In this document: positions 21,809 through 33,232 of the stretch, piece by piece
Layout of the letters: the number at the start of each line of letters is the position of its first letter
Position numbering within the stretch: the stretch's first letter is position 1
From: Sparassis latifolia
Lineage: Eukaryota; Basidiomycota; Agaricomycetes; Polyporales; Sparassidaceae
Direction: 5' to 3'
Length of the DNA: 64,000 nt
Assembly: GCA_018466975.1 (NCBI GenBank)
Contig: CM031561.1
Coordinates: 3,224,001 to 3,288,000 of the forward strand
Notes under the pieces: model-generated
Told to the model about the DNA's origin: nothing
Seen by the model: the letters and a program-made list of their open reading frames with translations, nothing else
The model's database searches: none
Program-made: the position numbers and the translations under genes

Positions 21809-24800
21809 ATGTCTGCCAAACGCGACTTGTCTGGTTACAACTATGCTGCCATTTCTTCGCTCGTCTTGACAGCAGACAGGTCCGCTCTCCCCCGCCGTGA
21901 TAAGGAGCCAGATGGTGCGCCAACATCTCTCGCTGGTCGTATCGACCCTCGCGAAATGGGCTCTAGGGTGCAGCGCGAGGCACCCAAAGACCTAGAGAAA
22001 AAGAAGAAGAAGGCTGCGGATAGGCAGGAAGGTACCGAGAAACAGACGAAGCGGAGAGCGGCAGAGACAACTGGGTTCGGTTACACCGACATCATCGAGG
22101 CTACTCAGGACGTCGAGGGGCTCACATATCGCCCGCGAACGGCGGAGACTCGCGAAGTGTACGAACTCATCCTGTCGAGTGTCCACCAGACCCTGGGAGA
22201 CCAAGCGCAGGACGTCGTGCGCAGCGCTGCGGACACAATTCTGGAGGTGCTGAAGAACGAGAATTTGAAAGACTTTGACAAGAAAAAGGAGGTTGAGGAG
22301 ATTGTCGGCTCAATCTCGAACGAGGCATTCTCGCAGCTAGTGAACCTGTCGAAGAAGATTACCGACTATGGTGCCGAAGACGAGACAATGGCGGATCCTG
22401 ACTTGGAGCGCAAGGACGCCGAGATTGACGATGAGATGGGTGTTGCAGTCGTGTTCGACGAAGAGGAGGAGGAAGAAGAGGAAGAGGAGGGATATGAGAT
22501 CCGCGACGAGTCCGAGGAGGAGGCAGAGGATACCGAAGAAGGCGCAGAGGCACCGCCGGAGTCGTTGGAGGGAGAAGATGAACTTGTCGTCGGTGGCAGC
22601 TCGACAGCGCAACACGGCAGGACGCAAGTGGACAAAGACATTGTCTCCCCACACGTCATCGACGCGTTCTGGGTACAGCGTCAAATCTCTGAAGTGTACC
22701 CTGACCCGGTGACGGCCGCGGACAAAGCTTCGTCGGTGCTCACGATCCTGGGTTCCGAGTCGAGCTTGCGCGACTGCGAGAACCAGCTGATGGAGCTGTT
22801 CGAGTACCAGAGCTTCCATGTGATCACCAAATTCCTGAAGAACAGAGACGTGATCGTGTGGTGCACGAAGATCATGCGCAGTGACGCGGACGAGCGGGTC
22901 AATGTAGAAGTTGCCATGCGGGAGAAGGGTCTGGGTTGGATCTTGCGGGACCTTGCAGGCGACAGGAAGGCGAAGGGGAAGACAGACGCAATGGACGTAG
23001 ATGAAAAACCACAGGTGGAGGCGGTGCCCAGGACGGCGACTCTTGCGCCTGGATCGACGGTGCAGCCGAAGCGCACGGTGGATCTCGAGGGCATGGCATT
23101 CAGCCAGGGCGGTCATCTCATGTCGAACAAGAAATGCAAGCTGCCAGACGGTTCGTTCAAGCGGGCTAAGAAGGGGTATGAAGAAATCCATGTCCCTGCT
23201 CCCAAACAGAAGCCAACGACCGCGAGCGACTTCGTGCCCATAACCGACCTTCCTGCGTGGGCGAGAGAAGGCTTCCCAGGTATCAGGACGCTGAATCGCA
23301 TCCAGAGCAAGCTCTACCCTGTCGCCTTCGGAACTGACGAACCAATTCTTCTGTGTGCACCGACAGGTGCGGGAAAGGTGTGTAATACTACGCCTTGTTT
23401 TTAGCCTGCGTCACTCATACTCGCATAGACCAATGTCGCTATGCTCACTATTCTGAACGAACTGAGCAAGCATCGCGATGAAGAGACGGGCACATTCGAC
23501 CTTGACGCATTTAAGATTATCTACGTCGCACCGATGAAGGCCCTTGTGCAAGAGATGGTCGGCAACTTCAGCTCTCGGCTAAGCGCATTTGGCGTAAAGG
23601 TTGGCGAGTTGACGGGTGACTCTCAGATGACGAAGCAGCAAATCTCGGAGACGCAGATTATCGTCACAACTCCGGAGAAGTGGGATGTCATCACGCGCAA
23701 GAGCACGGACACTAGTTATACGAACCTCGTGCGTCTCATCATTGTCGACGAGATTCACCTGTTGCACGACGAACGCGGCCCCGTCCTGGAGAGCATCATT
23801 GCTCGGACGATCAGACGGATGGAGCAGACATCAGAGTATGTTCGGCTGGTTGGCCTTTCCGCGACACTTCCAAATTACCAGGATGTTGCCACATTCCTCC
23901 GCGTCGATCCCGCCAAGGGCGTTTTCTACTTCGACGCTTCGTACCGACCGTGTGGACTGCAGCAGCAGTTCATCGGCGTGACGGAGAAGAAGGCCATCAA
24001 GCGCTACCAAGTCATGAATGAAGTTTGCTACGAGAAGGTCCTTGATCAAGCTGGCAAGAACCAAACGTTGGTGTTTGTGCACTCGCGCAAAGAGACGGCG
24101 AAGACAGCGAAGTTCATTCGTGACATGGCCATCGACAAGGAGACCATTACGCAATTTGTCAAGCCTGATGGGGCCACGCGCGAGATTCTTCTGGAGGAGT
24201 CGAATAATGTGAAGGATACCAATCTGAAGGATCTACTCCAGTTCGGTTTCGGTATTCATCATGCTGGAATGTCCCGGGAGGATCGTGGTCTCGTTGAGGA
24301 ATTGTTTGCGGACGGGCATTTGCAAGTCCTCGTCTGCACTGCGACGCTTGCTTGGGGTGTCAATCTCCCAGCACATACAGTCATCATCAAGGGCACGCAG
24401 ATCTACAATCCGGAGAAGGGCCGTTGGGTTGAGCTATCTTCACAAGATGTGCTGCAGATGCTTGGACGTGCCGGTCGCCCGCAATACGACACGTACGGAG
24501 AAGGTATCATCATTACCAACCACTCCGAGCTACAGTACTACTTGAGTTTGATGAACCAGCAGTTGCCTATCGAGTCGCAGTATGTGTCTAAGCTGGCGGA
24601 CCACCTCAATGCCGAGATCGTGTTGGGGACCATCAGGAACAGGGATGAGGCCGTCCAGTGGCTTGGATACACATACCTGTAAGCATTCCGTTTTCCCCCA
24701 CAGTTTCTAAATACTCACTTCACCGTTACCAGGTATGTTCGCATGCTCAGGGATCCCGTGCTGTATAGCGTCGGTGTCGACTATCTCGAAGATGACCCAT

Positions 24801-27800
24801 CCTTGGTACAGAAACGCGCTGACATCATCCACACTGCTGCCGTCCTCCTAGAGAAATGTCATCTTGTGAAGTACGAGCGCTCATCAGGCAGGTTCCAGAG
24901 CACTGAATTGGGTCGAATTGCTTCACATTACTACGTGACATATAACTCGATGGCCACGTACAACCAGCATTTGCGATCAACTATGTCGACGCTGGAACTG
25001 TTCCGAGTATTCGCTCTGTCGAACGAGTTCAAGCTGTTGCCCGTGAGCGCTCTTTCCTGTTCTTCTCACTCCATGACGGTCGCTGACTCATCCATGACCA
25101 TCAACCACAGGTACGCCAAGATGTACGTGTTACTCTAATCCTCTTGAGCCGTAACACGAAAACTCACATGTTATTCTCAGGAAAAACTAGAGTTGAGCAA
25201 ATTGTTGGAAAGGGTTCCCATACCAGTGAAAGAGAGTGTCGAAGAGCCTGCGGCTAAGATCAATGTATTACTTCAAGCATACATCTCTCAGCTTAAGTTG
25301 GAAGGCGAGGAGATTTGTATCATTTTAATGGGCAGTTTGTTGACACGATGCATATAGGTTTCGCTCTGGTCGCAGACATGGTGTATGTTCAACAATCGGC
25401 CGGACGGTAAGTGTTACCTCTGGTTTCGTATGATTGGCTTAACTAATTCGTTGCGTATGGCAGTATTTTGCGTGCGATGTTTGAAATATGCTTGAAGAGA
25501 GGATGGGCAATTCCAGCCAAGGCCGCTCTTGATCTCTGCAAAATGGTGGATAGGCGAATGTCAGTATGATTCCTCACTTTCCACGAATTTCCTAACAGCA
25601 GTCCTCTAGGTGGGGTTCCATGACTCCTCTGCGCCAGTTCAAAGGTGTCCCTGCCGAAATTGTCAGGAAAGCTGAAGGGAAGCAGTTCGTGAGTACACTG
25701 TTGGAAAGACAGTTGTTTCTGGCTCTGACGTTGTGTTCACAGCCGTGGTACCGTTACTTCGACTTGGCGAGTACTTTGCAAGCTCAAATGAGAATATGCT
25801 GACGTGTGCACCTAGAATCCTCCTGAAATCGGCGAGCTCATCGGGGTCCAGAATGCGGGAAGATTGGTTCACCGTCTCGTTCACAGTTTCCCCAAACTTC
25901 AGTGCGTAATATGACGTTGATATAAGACGCGCGACGCTCATTTCTTGTTTTTCCCACTAGACTGCAAGCTCAAGTTCAACCCATCACTCGGTCGCTCCTG
26001 CGTATTGACTTGACTATCATACCTGACTTCCGTTGGGACGAGAAGATACATGGCACAGCAGAATCGTTTTGGATCCTCGTGGAGGACGTTGATGGAGAGA
26101 TAATTCTTTTCCACGACACATTCATCCTCCGTCAACGGTATGCGGAAGATGAGCACAACGTGACACTGACTGTGCCAATGTTTGAGCCAGTTCCACCCAA
26201 TTATTACATCTCCATCGTCTCGGACCGTTGGTTGCACTCCGAAACCCGACTACCTATCTCATTCAAGCACCTCATTTTGCCAGATAAGTTTCCCCTACCG
26301 ACCCCTCTTCTGGATCTCCAGCCTCTTCCTCTCTCGGCTCTGCACAACAAGGAATTCGAGAGCATCTACTCGTCGACTATCCAGATGTTCAATAAGATCC
26401 AAACGCAGGTCTTCCAAGCGTTATACACTACCGACGAGAATGTTTTCATTGGCGCTCCCACTGGCAGTGGCAAAACGATCTGCGCTGAGTTTGCGTTGAT
26501 GCGGTTGTGGAGTAAACGCGAGCAGCAGAGGGCAGTATGCATTGAGCCATACCAGGAGATGGTAGAGCAGCGCGTGGCTGAATGGCGCATAAAGTTCAGC
26601 AACCTTCAGGGGGGCAAGGAGATTGTCAGTCTTACGGGCGAGACTAGTGCTGATTTGCGGCTTCTGGAGAAGGGTGACCTCATAGTTTGTACGCCAACAC
26701 AGGTGTGTTCCGCATCGCATTGCGTTTGCATCATTGATCTCACTCGACTCTGTAGTGGGATGTTCTTTCCAGGCGATGGCGGCAACGGAAGAACGTCCAA
26801 ACCATCGGTCTGCTAATTGCTGATGAAGTCCAGCTTGTGGGAGGCGAAGTCGGTCCAACTTACGAGGTCGTGATATCTCGTACACGGTACGTTTCGGCAC
26901 AGACGGAGATTAAGACCCGCATAGTAGCCTGTGGTGTATCGTTAGCCAATGCGCGGGACCTCGGCGAATGGATGGGCGCACCATCGCACGCGATATTCAA
27001 CTTCCCACCTAGGTACGTACTGCGCATAGTTGTTTCGATGTGGTTAACTACATCAACTGACCTTTACCTTCGACAGTGCTCGTCCGCTCGACATGGATAT
27101 CCACCTTCAGAGCTTCACCATCCCTCATTTCCCTTCGCTCATGATCGCTATGTCAAAACCCGCCTACCTAGCCATTGTCGAGTACTCGCCGACCAAGCCA
27201 GTCATAATCTTCGTACCATCTCGACGACAATGTCGACTGACTGCAGATGACCTTCTGACTCATTGCGGTGCAGATGACAACAGCAACCGCTTCCTGAACG
27301 TCGAGGAGGCGGATCTTCAGCCACATCTGGATCATGTCAGTGATCAAGGTCTAGTTGAGACGCTGAAGCATGGCATTGGGTACTACCACGAGGCTCTCAA
27401 CAAGCAAGACAAACGCATTGTCGAGAGACTGTTTCAGTCAGGTGCGATTCAAGTATTGATTGCCTCTAAGGTGAGCGGTGTTGTCTGTGTTGTTCTGCTG
27501 TATGACCTCTGACTTTATGCCCAGGACACCGCTTGGAGCCTTCCTGTTGCGAGCTACATGGTGATCATCATGGGTGTCCAGTTTTACGAGGGTAAAGAAC
27601 ACCGCTACGTTGATTACCCTGTAATGGATGTCCTGCAGATGATGGGACGTGCTTGCCGCCCAACTGAGGATGACAAGAGCCGTTGCGTCCTGATGTGCCA
27701 GCAGACACGCAAAGACTTCTACAAGAAATTCCTTGCGGAAGGATTACCTATCGAGTCCCATCTTCCGACCCATCTGCTGCATGACTATTTCCTCGCAGAA

Positions 27801-29304
27801 ATTGCGGTGAAGACAATCGAGAACAAGCAGGATGCTATGGTACGCGATCGATCTGCTCCAGATTATGAGTTTCTGATTTATAGTGTGTAGGATATCTTGA
27901 CCTGGACTTACTTTTACCGGCGAATGACGCAGAATCCTAATTACTACAATCTGCATAATGTCAGCCACCAACATCTATCGGATCATCTGTCGGAGCTCGT
28001 TGAAAACACTTTGAACGATCTGGTCAACTCCAAGTGTATCGCCATCGGTGAGTTCTACTAATGTAAGGAGAAGCAAACATGAATGCTGATCCTGTTGTTA
28101 GAGGATGAAATGGATGTTTCGCCGCTAAACTTGGGTATGATTGCCGCGTACTACAATATCTCGTGTAAGTTTTACATCCTAAATATCACTGTTTTAAACT
28201 CACCTGATTGTTCTATCAGACGTTACGGTGGAGGTGTACACGCTCTCTCTCAAGGAACGCACCAAACTTAAGGGTCTTCTCGAGGTCGTCTCTTCGTCTG
28301 CAGAATTCGAGACAATACCCATCCGTCGACACGAGGATGTGCTACTGCGTCGCATTTATGACCGTGTGCCAGTCAAACTTGATCGCGCCGACTTCGAAGC
28401 ACCGCACTTCAAGACATTCCTGTTGTTGCAGGCACACTTCTCCCGCTTACAACTACCGCCAGATCTTGCTGCGGATCAGGTGCTTGTGCTTGAGAAGGTC
28501 CTCAACCTGCTCTCTGCATGCGTGGATGTGATGTCTTCGAATGCATGGCTGAACGCGTTGGGCGCGATGGATTTGTCGCAGATGTGCGTGCAGGCTTGCT
28601 GGGAGACGGATTCGCCACTCAAGCAAATTCCACATTTCGAGCCTGATGTACGTATCATTTCTATCGTCGTGACGGGGCTATTCCTGACATTATTTCCAGG
28701 TGGTCAAGCGGTGCAAAGCTGCGGGCATTGAGTCAGTGTACGACATCATGGAAATGGAGGATGACAAGCGAAACGATGTTCTCCAGATGGATGCACGGCA
28801 AATGTAGGCCTTCTTAATCACTTCTTAGTCCGTGCATAGACTGAGTCCCTCCTCAGGCGTGATGTTGCGACATTTGTCAACTCGTACCCTACACTGGACG
28901 TCAATTACGAGCTTGCAAAGGGCGATTACACCGCAGGCGCGCCTATCACCATTCAAGTTTCCCTCACGCGAGACACAGATGAGGAGGCTGAGGCTAGTGG
29001 TGGAGACGACGAGACGGTCGTGGCACCATTCTACCCGATGAAGAAGCTTGCGAATTGGTGGCTCGTCATTGGAGAACCAAAGACGCGTCAGCTTCTCGCG
29101 ATCAAGCGAGTGACGGTGCATCGGAGCCTCGCAGTGCGGTTGGAGTTCTCACTTCCGCAGGGAGAGCATGCCCTCAAGCTATACGTGATCTGCGACTCGT
29201 ACATGGGCGCAGATCATGATATCGACCTTCAGCCGCTCGAGGTCGCAGAGGGCGAGGAGACCGAGAGTGAGAGTGAGGAGAGTGATGATGCGATGGAAGA
29301 GTAG
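21809..29304 (+). CDS. BRR2: Pre-mRNA splicing helicase Brr2 (U5 snRNP 200 kDa)
   Basis: Brr2 is the Ski2-like helicase that unwinds U4/U6 during spliceosome activation. Order: N-terminal [13 protein letters not shown] and a PLUG/PWI-like region with an acidic Glu-rich tract (22460-22560); first helicase cassette with APTGAGK (an intron falls just after the Lys codon at about 23378), [22 protein letters not shown], and [12 protein letters not shown]; first Sec63 module (about 24730-26000, several short exons); second cassette with [21 protein letters not shown] and [12 protein letters not shown]; second Sec63 module with Ig-like end ([14 protein letters not shown]) and a Glu/Ser-rich tail ending at 29304. 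Motif II is DEIH in cassette 1 and DEVQ in cassette 2, consistent with an active N-terminal and a regulatory C-terminal cassette. About 2,150 residues, about 18 introns. Its stop lies 150 bp from the converging TDG gene. Confidence 0.95.
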
Positions 29305-29453
29305 TGTAGGTCCTTTCGCTTTGTATCCTGCTTTCGCTCCATGAGCATAAAATGTATCATTAGCCGTATCCGTATACTATACATCCTCGATTGTGCAAGA
29401 TGACTGAAATTTGGCAAGCGATACGGGCAATATATGACCAGAGTGTATTATCC

Positions 29454-31048
29454 TCATGGAGGTGGTGGCGAAGAGATAACAGTCATCGACTCTGTATTAA
29501 TCTCGCCACGTTTTGCCTCCTCCATGCGCTGTCTGAGCAAGGTAAACAAGGCCGTCTTCTGAGGAAGCTGGAAAATATGTGAGTGGCATGCACAGCACCG
29601 CAGACCGTTGTACGCACCTGGTGACTAGTTACCCGCCCCGAGGTACTGGGCGTGACGAAGAACAGTGTCTCCAGTACGTTAGCAGTACCTACAACAAATA
29701 CCCAGCCGTTCAGAAAATTCGCACTGAGATGCTGAGAAAGGCGGCCTATACCGTCATTGGGATGCACGACTTTGTACGGCTGGATATCCCACTGGAACGG
29801 ATTTTGAGCGGCGAACAGCCGCTTCCGGACCTTGCGTTTCGAAGGAGATGGTGACGGTGTCGGTGGACTATCGAGTTGAATTGTCTCCCTTCTCACTAGA
29901 GGCAGAGCGCGCTCGAAGGCATCCCATATGCCTTTGCCGACGAAACAGACGACCTGAGGACGGAAGCGTGCGATCTTCTGCAAGAGCACAGGAACGCCTG
30001 TAGTAAATTCTGATGCCGCAAGCTCAGATTCCTGTAGCGGAGAAACATAACAGTAAGACATAATTAATGTACAAGAAAATTGGACCCGAGGACGTCGAGC
30101 TGGAGACGTCCTCACCTGTTTGCTGGGACGGTCTACAAGGTTAGTCTGCGTGATGGTCATATCACGCACAGGAACACGGCCAAAGGTATGTGATTAAATT
30201 GCGGTAGCATATGGAAGATAATGTGAGACTCGCCAGACCGAGGTTAAACCTATCCGGAAGCATGAAATCTTCGGACGGCGACAGGAGGCGGTTGGTCAAT
30301 TCTGCAAACAGCGAACAAGAGAAGTACTCGAGATGAAATTCAAATCGACTGTGGAGAGACACCTACGTGAGCCAGCGAGACAACGCCAGAAGTGGTTCGT
30401 CGGGTTGGCAAAGTGATGGCCCAATTGAGCAGATTTCTCCCCCGGACTGAGTTCCTGACGTATGAACATTGAACAGAGGCAGGACCGGCGGCACTCACTT
30501 GATACCACAGAATAGAACTAGAAGCAACAAGTGAGCGGAACCACCTTATTAGTATTTGCAAACGGCATACCATCAAGCTCTTCCTTGAGGTAATCTTGAA
30601 GAGGCAGAAGGTGTGCATAAGTCTCCGGTGAAGCAAAGCCACGCTTGATTTGTACCCTCGACTTGAGTTTCCGCCTGCTAGGACTTGTACTGGACTGGGA
30701 GCCAAGTACGCCATCCTTGAGGCTGATGGAAACCGACCTTTCGGGTGTTGTTTGCAGAAAGAGCTCTGCGTTGCGATCTTCCACCTTTGCGACCGACTTT
30801 GGTTTGCGTGGAGAACGTCGGAGTGCGGGAGATTGCTCTGTTCTTGGCAACGGGGTACTGTAAGACATATTTGACGACCCGGTGACATTGGAATCTAGTG
30901 CGCCGGTAGCATTCTGGAGTTGAGGAGATGTCTTCGTGCCACCAGGGTTACCTACGAATTTGAAAGCGGTGAGAGTTGTTCGGAGGTGCTGGATGGAAGC
31001 CGCATCTCCCTCCACGACGTCTGAATCGTCAGTCTCGGACACCTTCAT
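29454..31048 (-). CDS. Mug/TDG-type G/T(U)-mismatch DNA glycosylase
   Basis: This family excises uracil or thymine from G:U and G:T mismatches in base excision repair. A long basic and Ser-rich N-terminus (RRSPRKPKSVAK, SPSRRKLKSRVQIKRG) leads to the catalytic core. Splicing at about 30490-30560 gives VLFCGINPGEKSAQLGHHF, where the Asn of GINPG is the family's catalytic residue, followed by ANPTNHFWRCL. Then come LLSPSEDFMLPDRFNLGL, TNLVDRPSKQ, VVCFVGKGIWDAF and VTPSTSGRV, and a tail ending in a Pro run at TGA 29454-29456. The intron between FNLGL and TNLVD, 30146-30233 (88 nt), begins with GC, not GT. About 380 residues; the N-terminal extension is longer than in bacterial Mug, as in eukaryotic TDG. 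The start is ATG 31048. Confidence 0.88.
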
Positions 31049-31619
31049 AACACACGGATATCGGAGGCAAGAAGGTTAAAGCACAGTGGCTACAACTGCC
31101 TTTGGGAGAGTTTGAGAAGGATCTAAGTACTCTGAGCCTCACGTAGAAATCAGTGGAGCGTCATAGTGACCGTGTACAGTACTCGAAAAGCCACGACCCG
31201 TTGACACATCTGAATCATCGAATCCATATTGATCATCCACGTTATGTACAAGCTACGAATATATGCCACCGCATAAAACTTTGGTGGTCATAAACTGAGT
31301 GGACTGAAGTCAGTGAGTAATACTGTGAAACATTCTCAGAAGCAGTTCCCTTTTTGGTGGCCTAATTGTGTACGTACGCTATGTGAGGAAAATCTGCACT
31401 TGTTATGCATGTACCAATTCACTTCTCTAGGTATTACTAAGCGCCTGTCGTGAACTGAGCCTGAACTGAACGATTTGTCCTCGGTCTGAACCATACAGTA
31501 CCGCTCATTGCTAGATGGCAAGCTATCATTTTCGGCAGAAATATCTATCTGGTTACCGTACGTTGAGGTGAGACTCGACAGACTGCAATATCATGCAACA
31601 AAGGTCGGTGGCAAGAACG
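31049..31619. other. Intergenic region upstream of the TDG gene
   Basis: About 570 bp between two minus-strand genes. Nothing recognisable was seen beyond probable promoter and 3' UTR sequence. Confidence 0.35.
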
Positions 31620-32869
31620 TCAGAAGTAAACAACTTTGGCTTTTGTGACCGCAGGCTGCATGCCAAACGATCTTACAACGCCCGTATGCACTCCCACCTT
31701 GACGTCCGCTTGTCGCTTAACCCGTTGCTCCGTCTTCTCCGACTTGTCCACCTCAGCATTTCGCCGTTTGAAGGTGTGGAAGTCGTCTTCATCTGCGCCC
31801 GCTTCACGGCCTGTTCCGAGGAAAAGCATTGTCGATGCGACCTCTGAGGGCGTACAAGATTTACCTTCAATACCTAGACCAGCCTGCAAGCATTGGACTT
31901 ACCCTTCTTCCTCAGCGTGCAATCTTTCGCGAGATGAGTGGTCTCTCCACATAGCTTGCAGCACCCTCCGTTTGGATAGATACCCTTCGACTGGTTCTGC
32001 GGACATGACGAAGCCAGATGTCCTGATCCAGAACATACGAAACACGATGCAAATGGCAGGGGATTTGAAGGATCAAATGGCTCCTTGCATCGGGAGAGAT
32101 TGTGTTTATGCGAGCCGCATCTGCGCGAGGGCGTTGAGCATCATACCTAAGAGCGAGGGGGACACTCACCTGTAGCAAATACCAACTGTATTTTTCCCCA
32201 TCTTGCTTCGAGATCTGCCAGCTTCAGGTGTTTTCTCTGTACCATGCAGAGTGCTTGAATCTATTGCTTTCATGCAATCTTTGGCCGCATGACCCCTTTC
32301 ACGACAGGCATAACATATCGTCTCCACATGACGCAGGTCTTTGCGTTTTAATCTTCGCTGCTCTGAAGCGAATTTCCGCACATCCGCGTCTAAGAAAACA
32401 AGGGGGTTGAGACGCTCAACCGTAGGACCAAGCTCGACGGACACAAGAGCTGGCACGGAACGATTGGGGCGGTAGGCTTACCCTTGGCTCCCTTCCGCTT
32501 CATTTTCCTCCTCCCTTCATCCTCCCTTCTCGGAGCGTTCTCCTGAGAATTAGCCCTATCCGCTCCTTCAGCATCCCGCGAACTACCCTCGTCACCTTGG
32601 GCTGGGTATTCAGGTGTCGAATTGTCATCTGGCAAGGTCACGTCACCATCTGCTTACGCATCAAAACCACCATTAACTTTGGAAGTACTGAAATACATGC
32701 CAATCTTTTCTGTCCGACTTCTCTTCCGTTTCCTCTCCCGCTCGGTGGCTGCGCTCTGCTCGTGCCATGTTACGTCTGGTACGGGTAGCGATGTGTCTTG
32801 CTCGACATGGTGACCGAATCCTGCCTCCAGGTATGGTCGTTTCCGGGAAAAGTTGGTGTATCTTGTCAT
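31620..32869 (-). CDS. ZCCHC9-like zinc-knuckle protein
   Basis: The protein has four CCHC knuckles: ICYACRERGHAAKDC, then CYRCGSHKHNLSRC, CFVCSGSGHLASSC and CCKLCGETTHLAKDC. It has a basic, disordered N-terminus that starts MTRYTNFSRKRPYLE (ATG 32869) and a C-terminus of the type FHTFKRRNAEVDKSEK with the final KVVYF at 31620. This layout matches the ZCCHC9 family, nucleolar proteins linked to rRNA and RNA processing; the role here is inferred. Five exons were read. The first intron, 32650-32700 (51 nt), keeps the frame only if its donor is GC. The last intron is unusually short, 19-38 nt depending on which acceptor is used near 31865-31884. About 310-340 residues. An open frame continues upstream to 32971 but reads as leader. 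Confidence 0.85.
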
Positions 32870-33232
32870 GCTGCGCGCGTAGCGTAGATTGAGACGGATA
32901 TACTTCTTGCGAAGTTCAGTAGCTAAAGGCAAAAAAAGGATAGGCTGACCTAAGATTCCCAGAAATGCCAATCGGGTTGCCTGCTAGTCATATCCTACCA
33001 CTATAATGAGCTCGAGACTCAAGATCGAAGATTCCTCAGTAACTCAGAACCTCAGAACCGCGGGTACAACAATAATTATTCCAGAACTGAAACACGATCA
33101 TTTATAACATCATCGGCCAGAGTACACTAGGATGAGACAAGCCTTTCGTCCATCTCCGTACGTAACTTTTGACATGCTAAAACAACATCCTGAACAATAT
33201 CCTGCCGAAACCAGTTGGGTCAAGACAGACCA
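32870..33232. other. Intergenic spacer
   Basis: About 360 bp between the ZCCHC9-like start and the SEC31 stop, both minus strand. No gene was seen. Confidence 0.4.

Noticed and set aside
22337..23191. 284-codon minus-strand frame opposite BRR2
   Set aside because: Antisense shadow of the acidic, GC-rich BRR2 N-terminus; the plus strand encodes the recognised protein.
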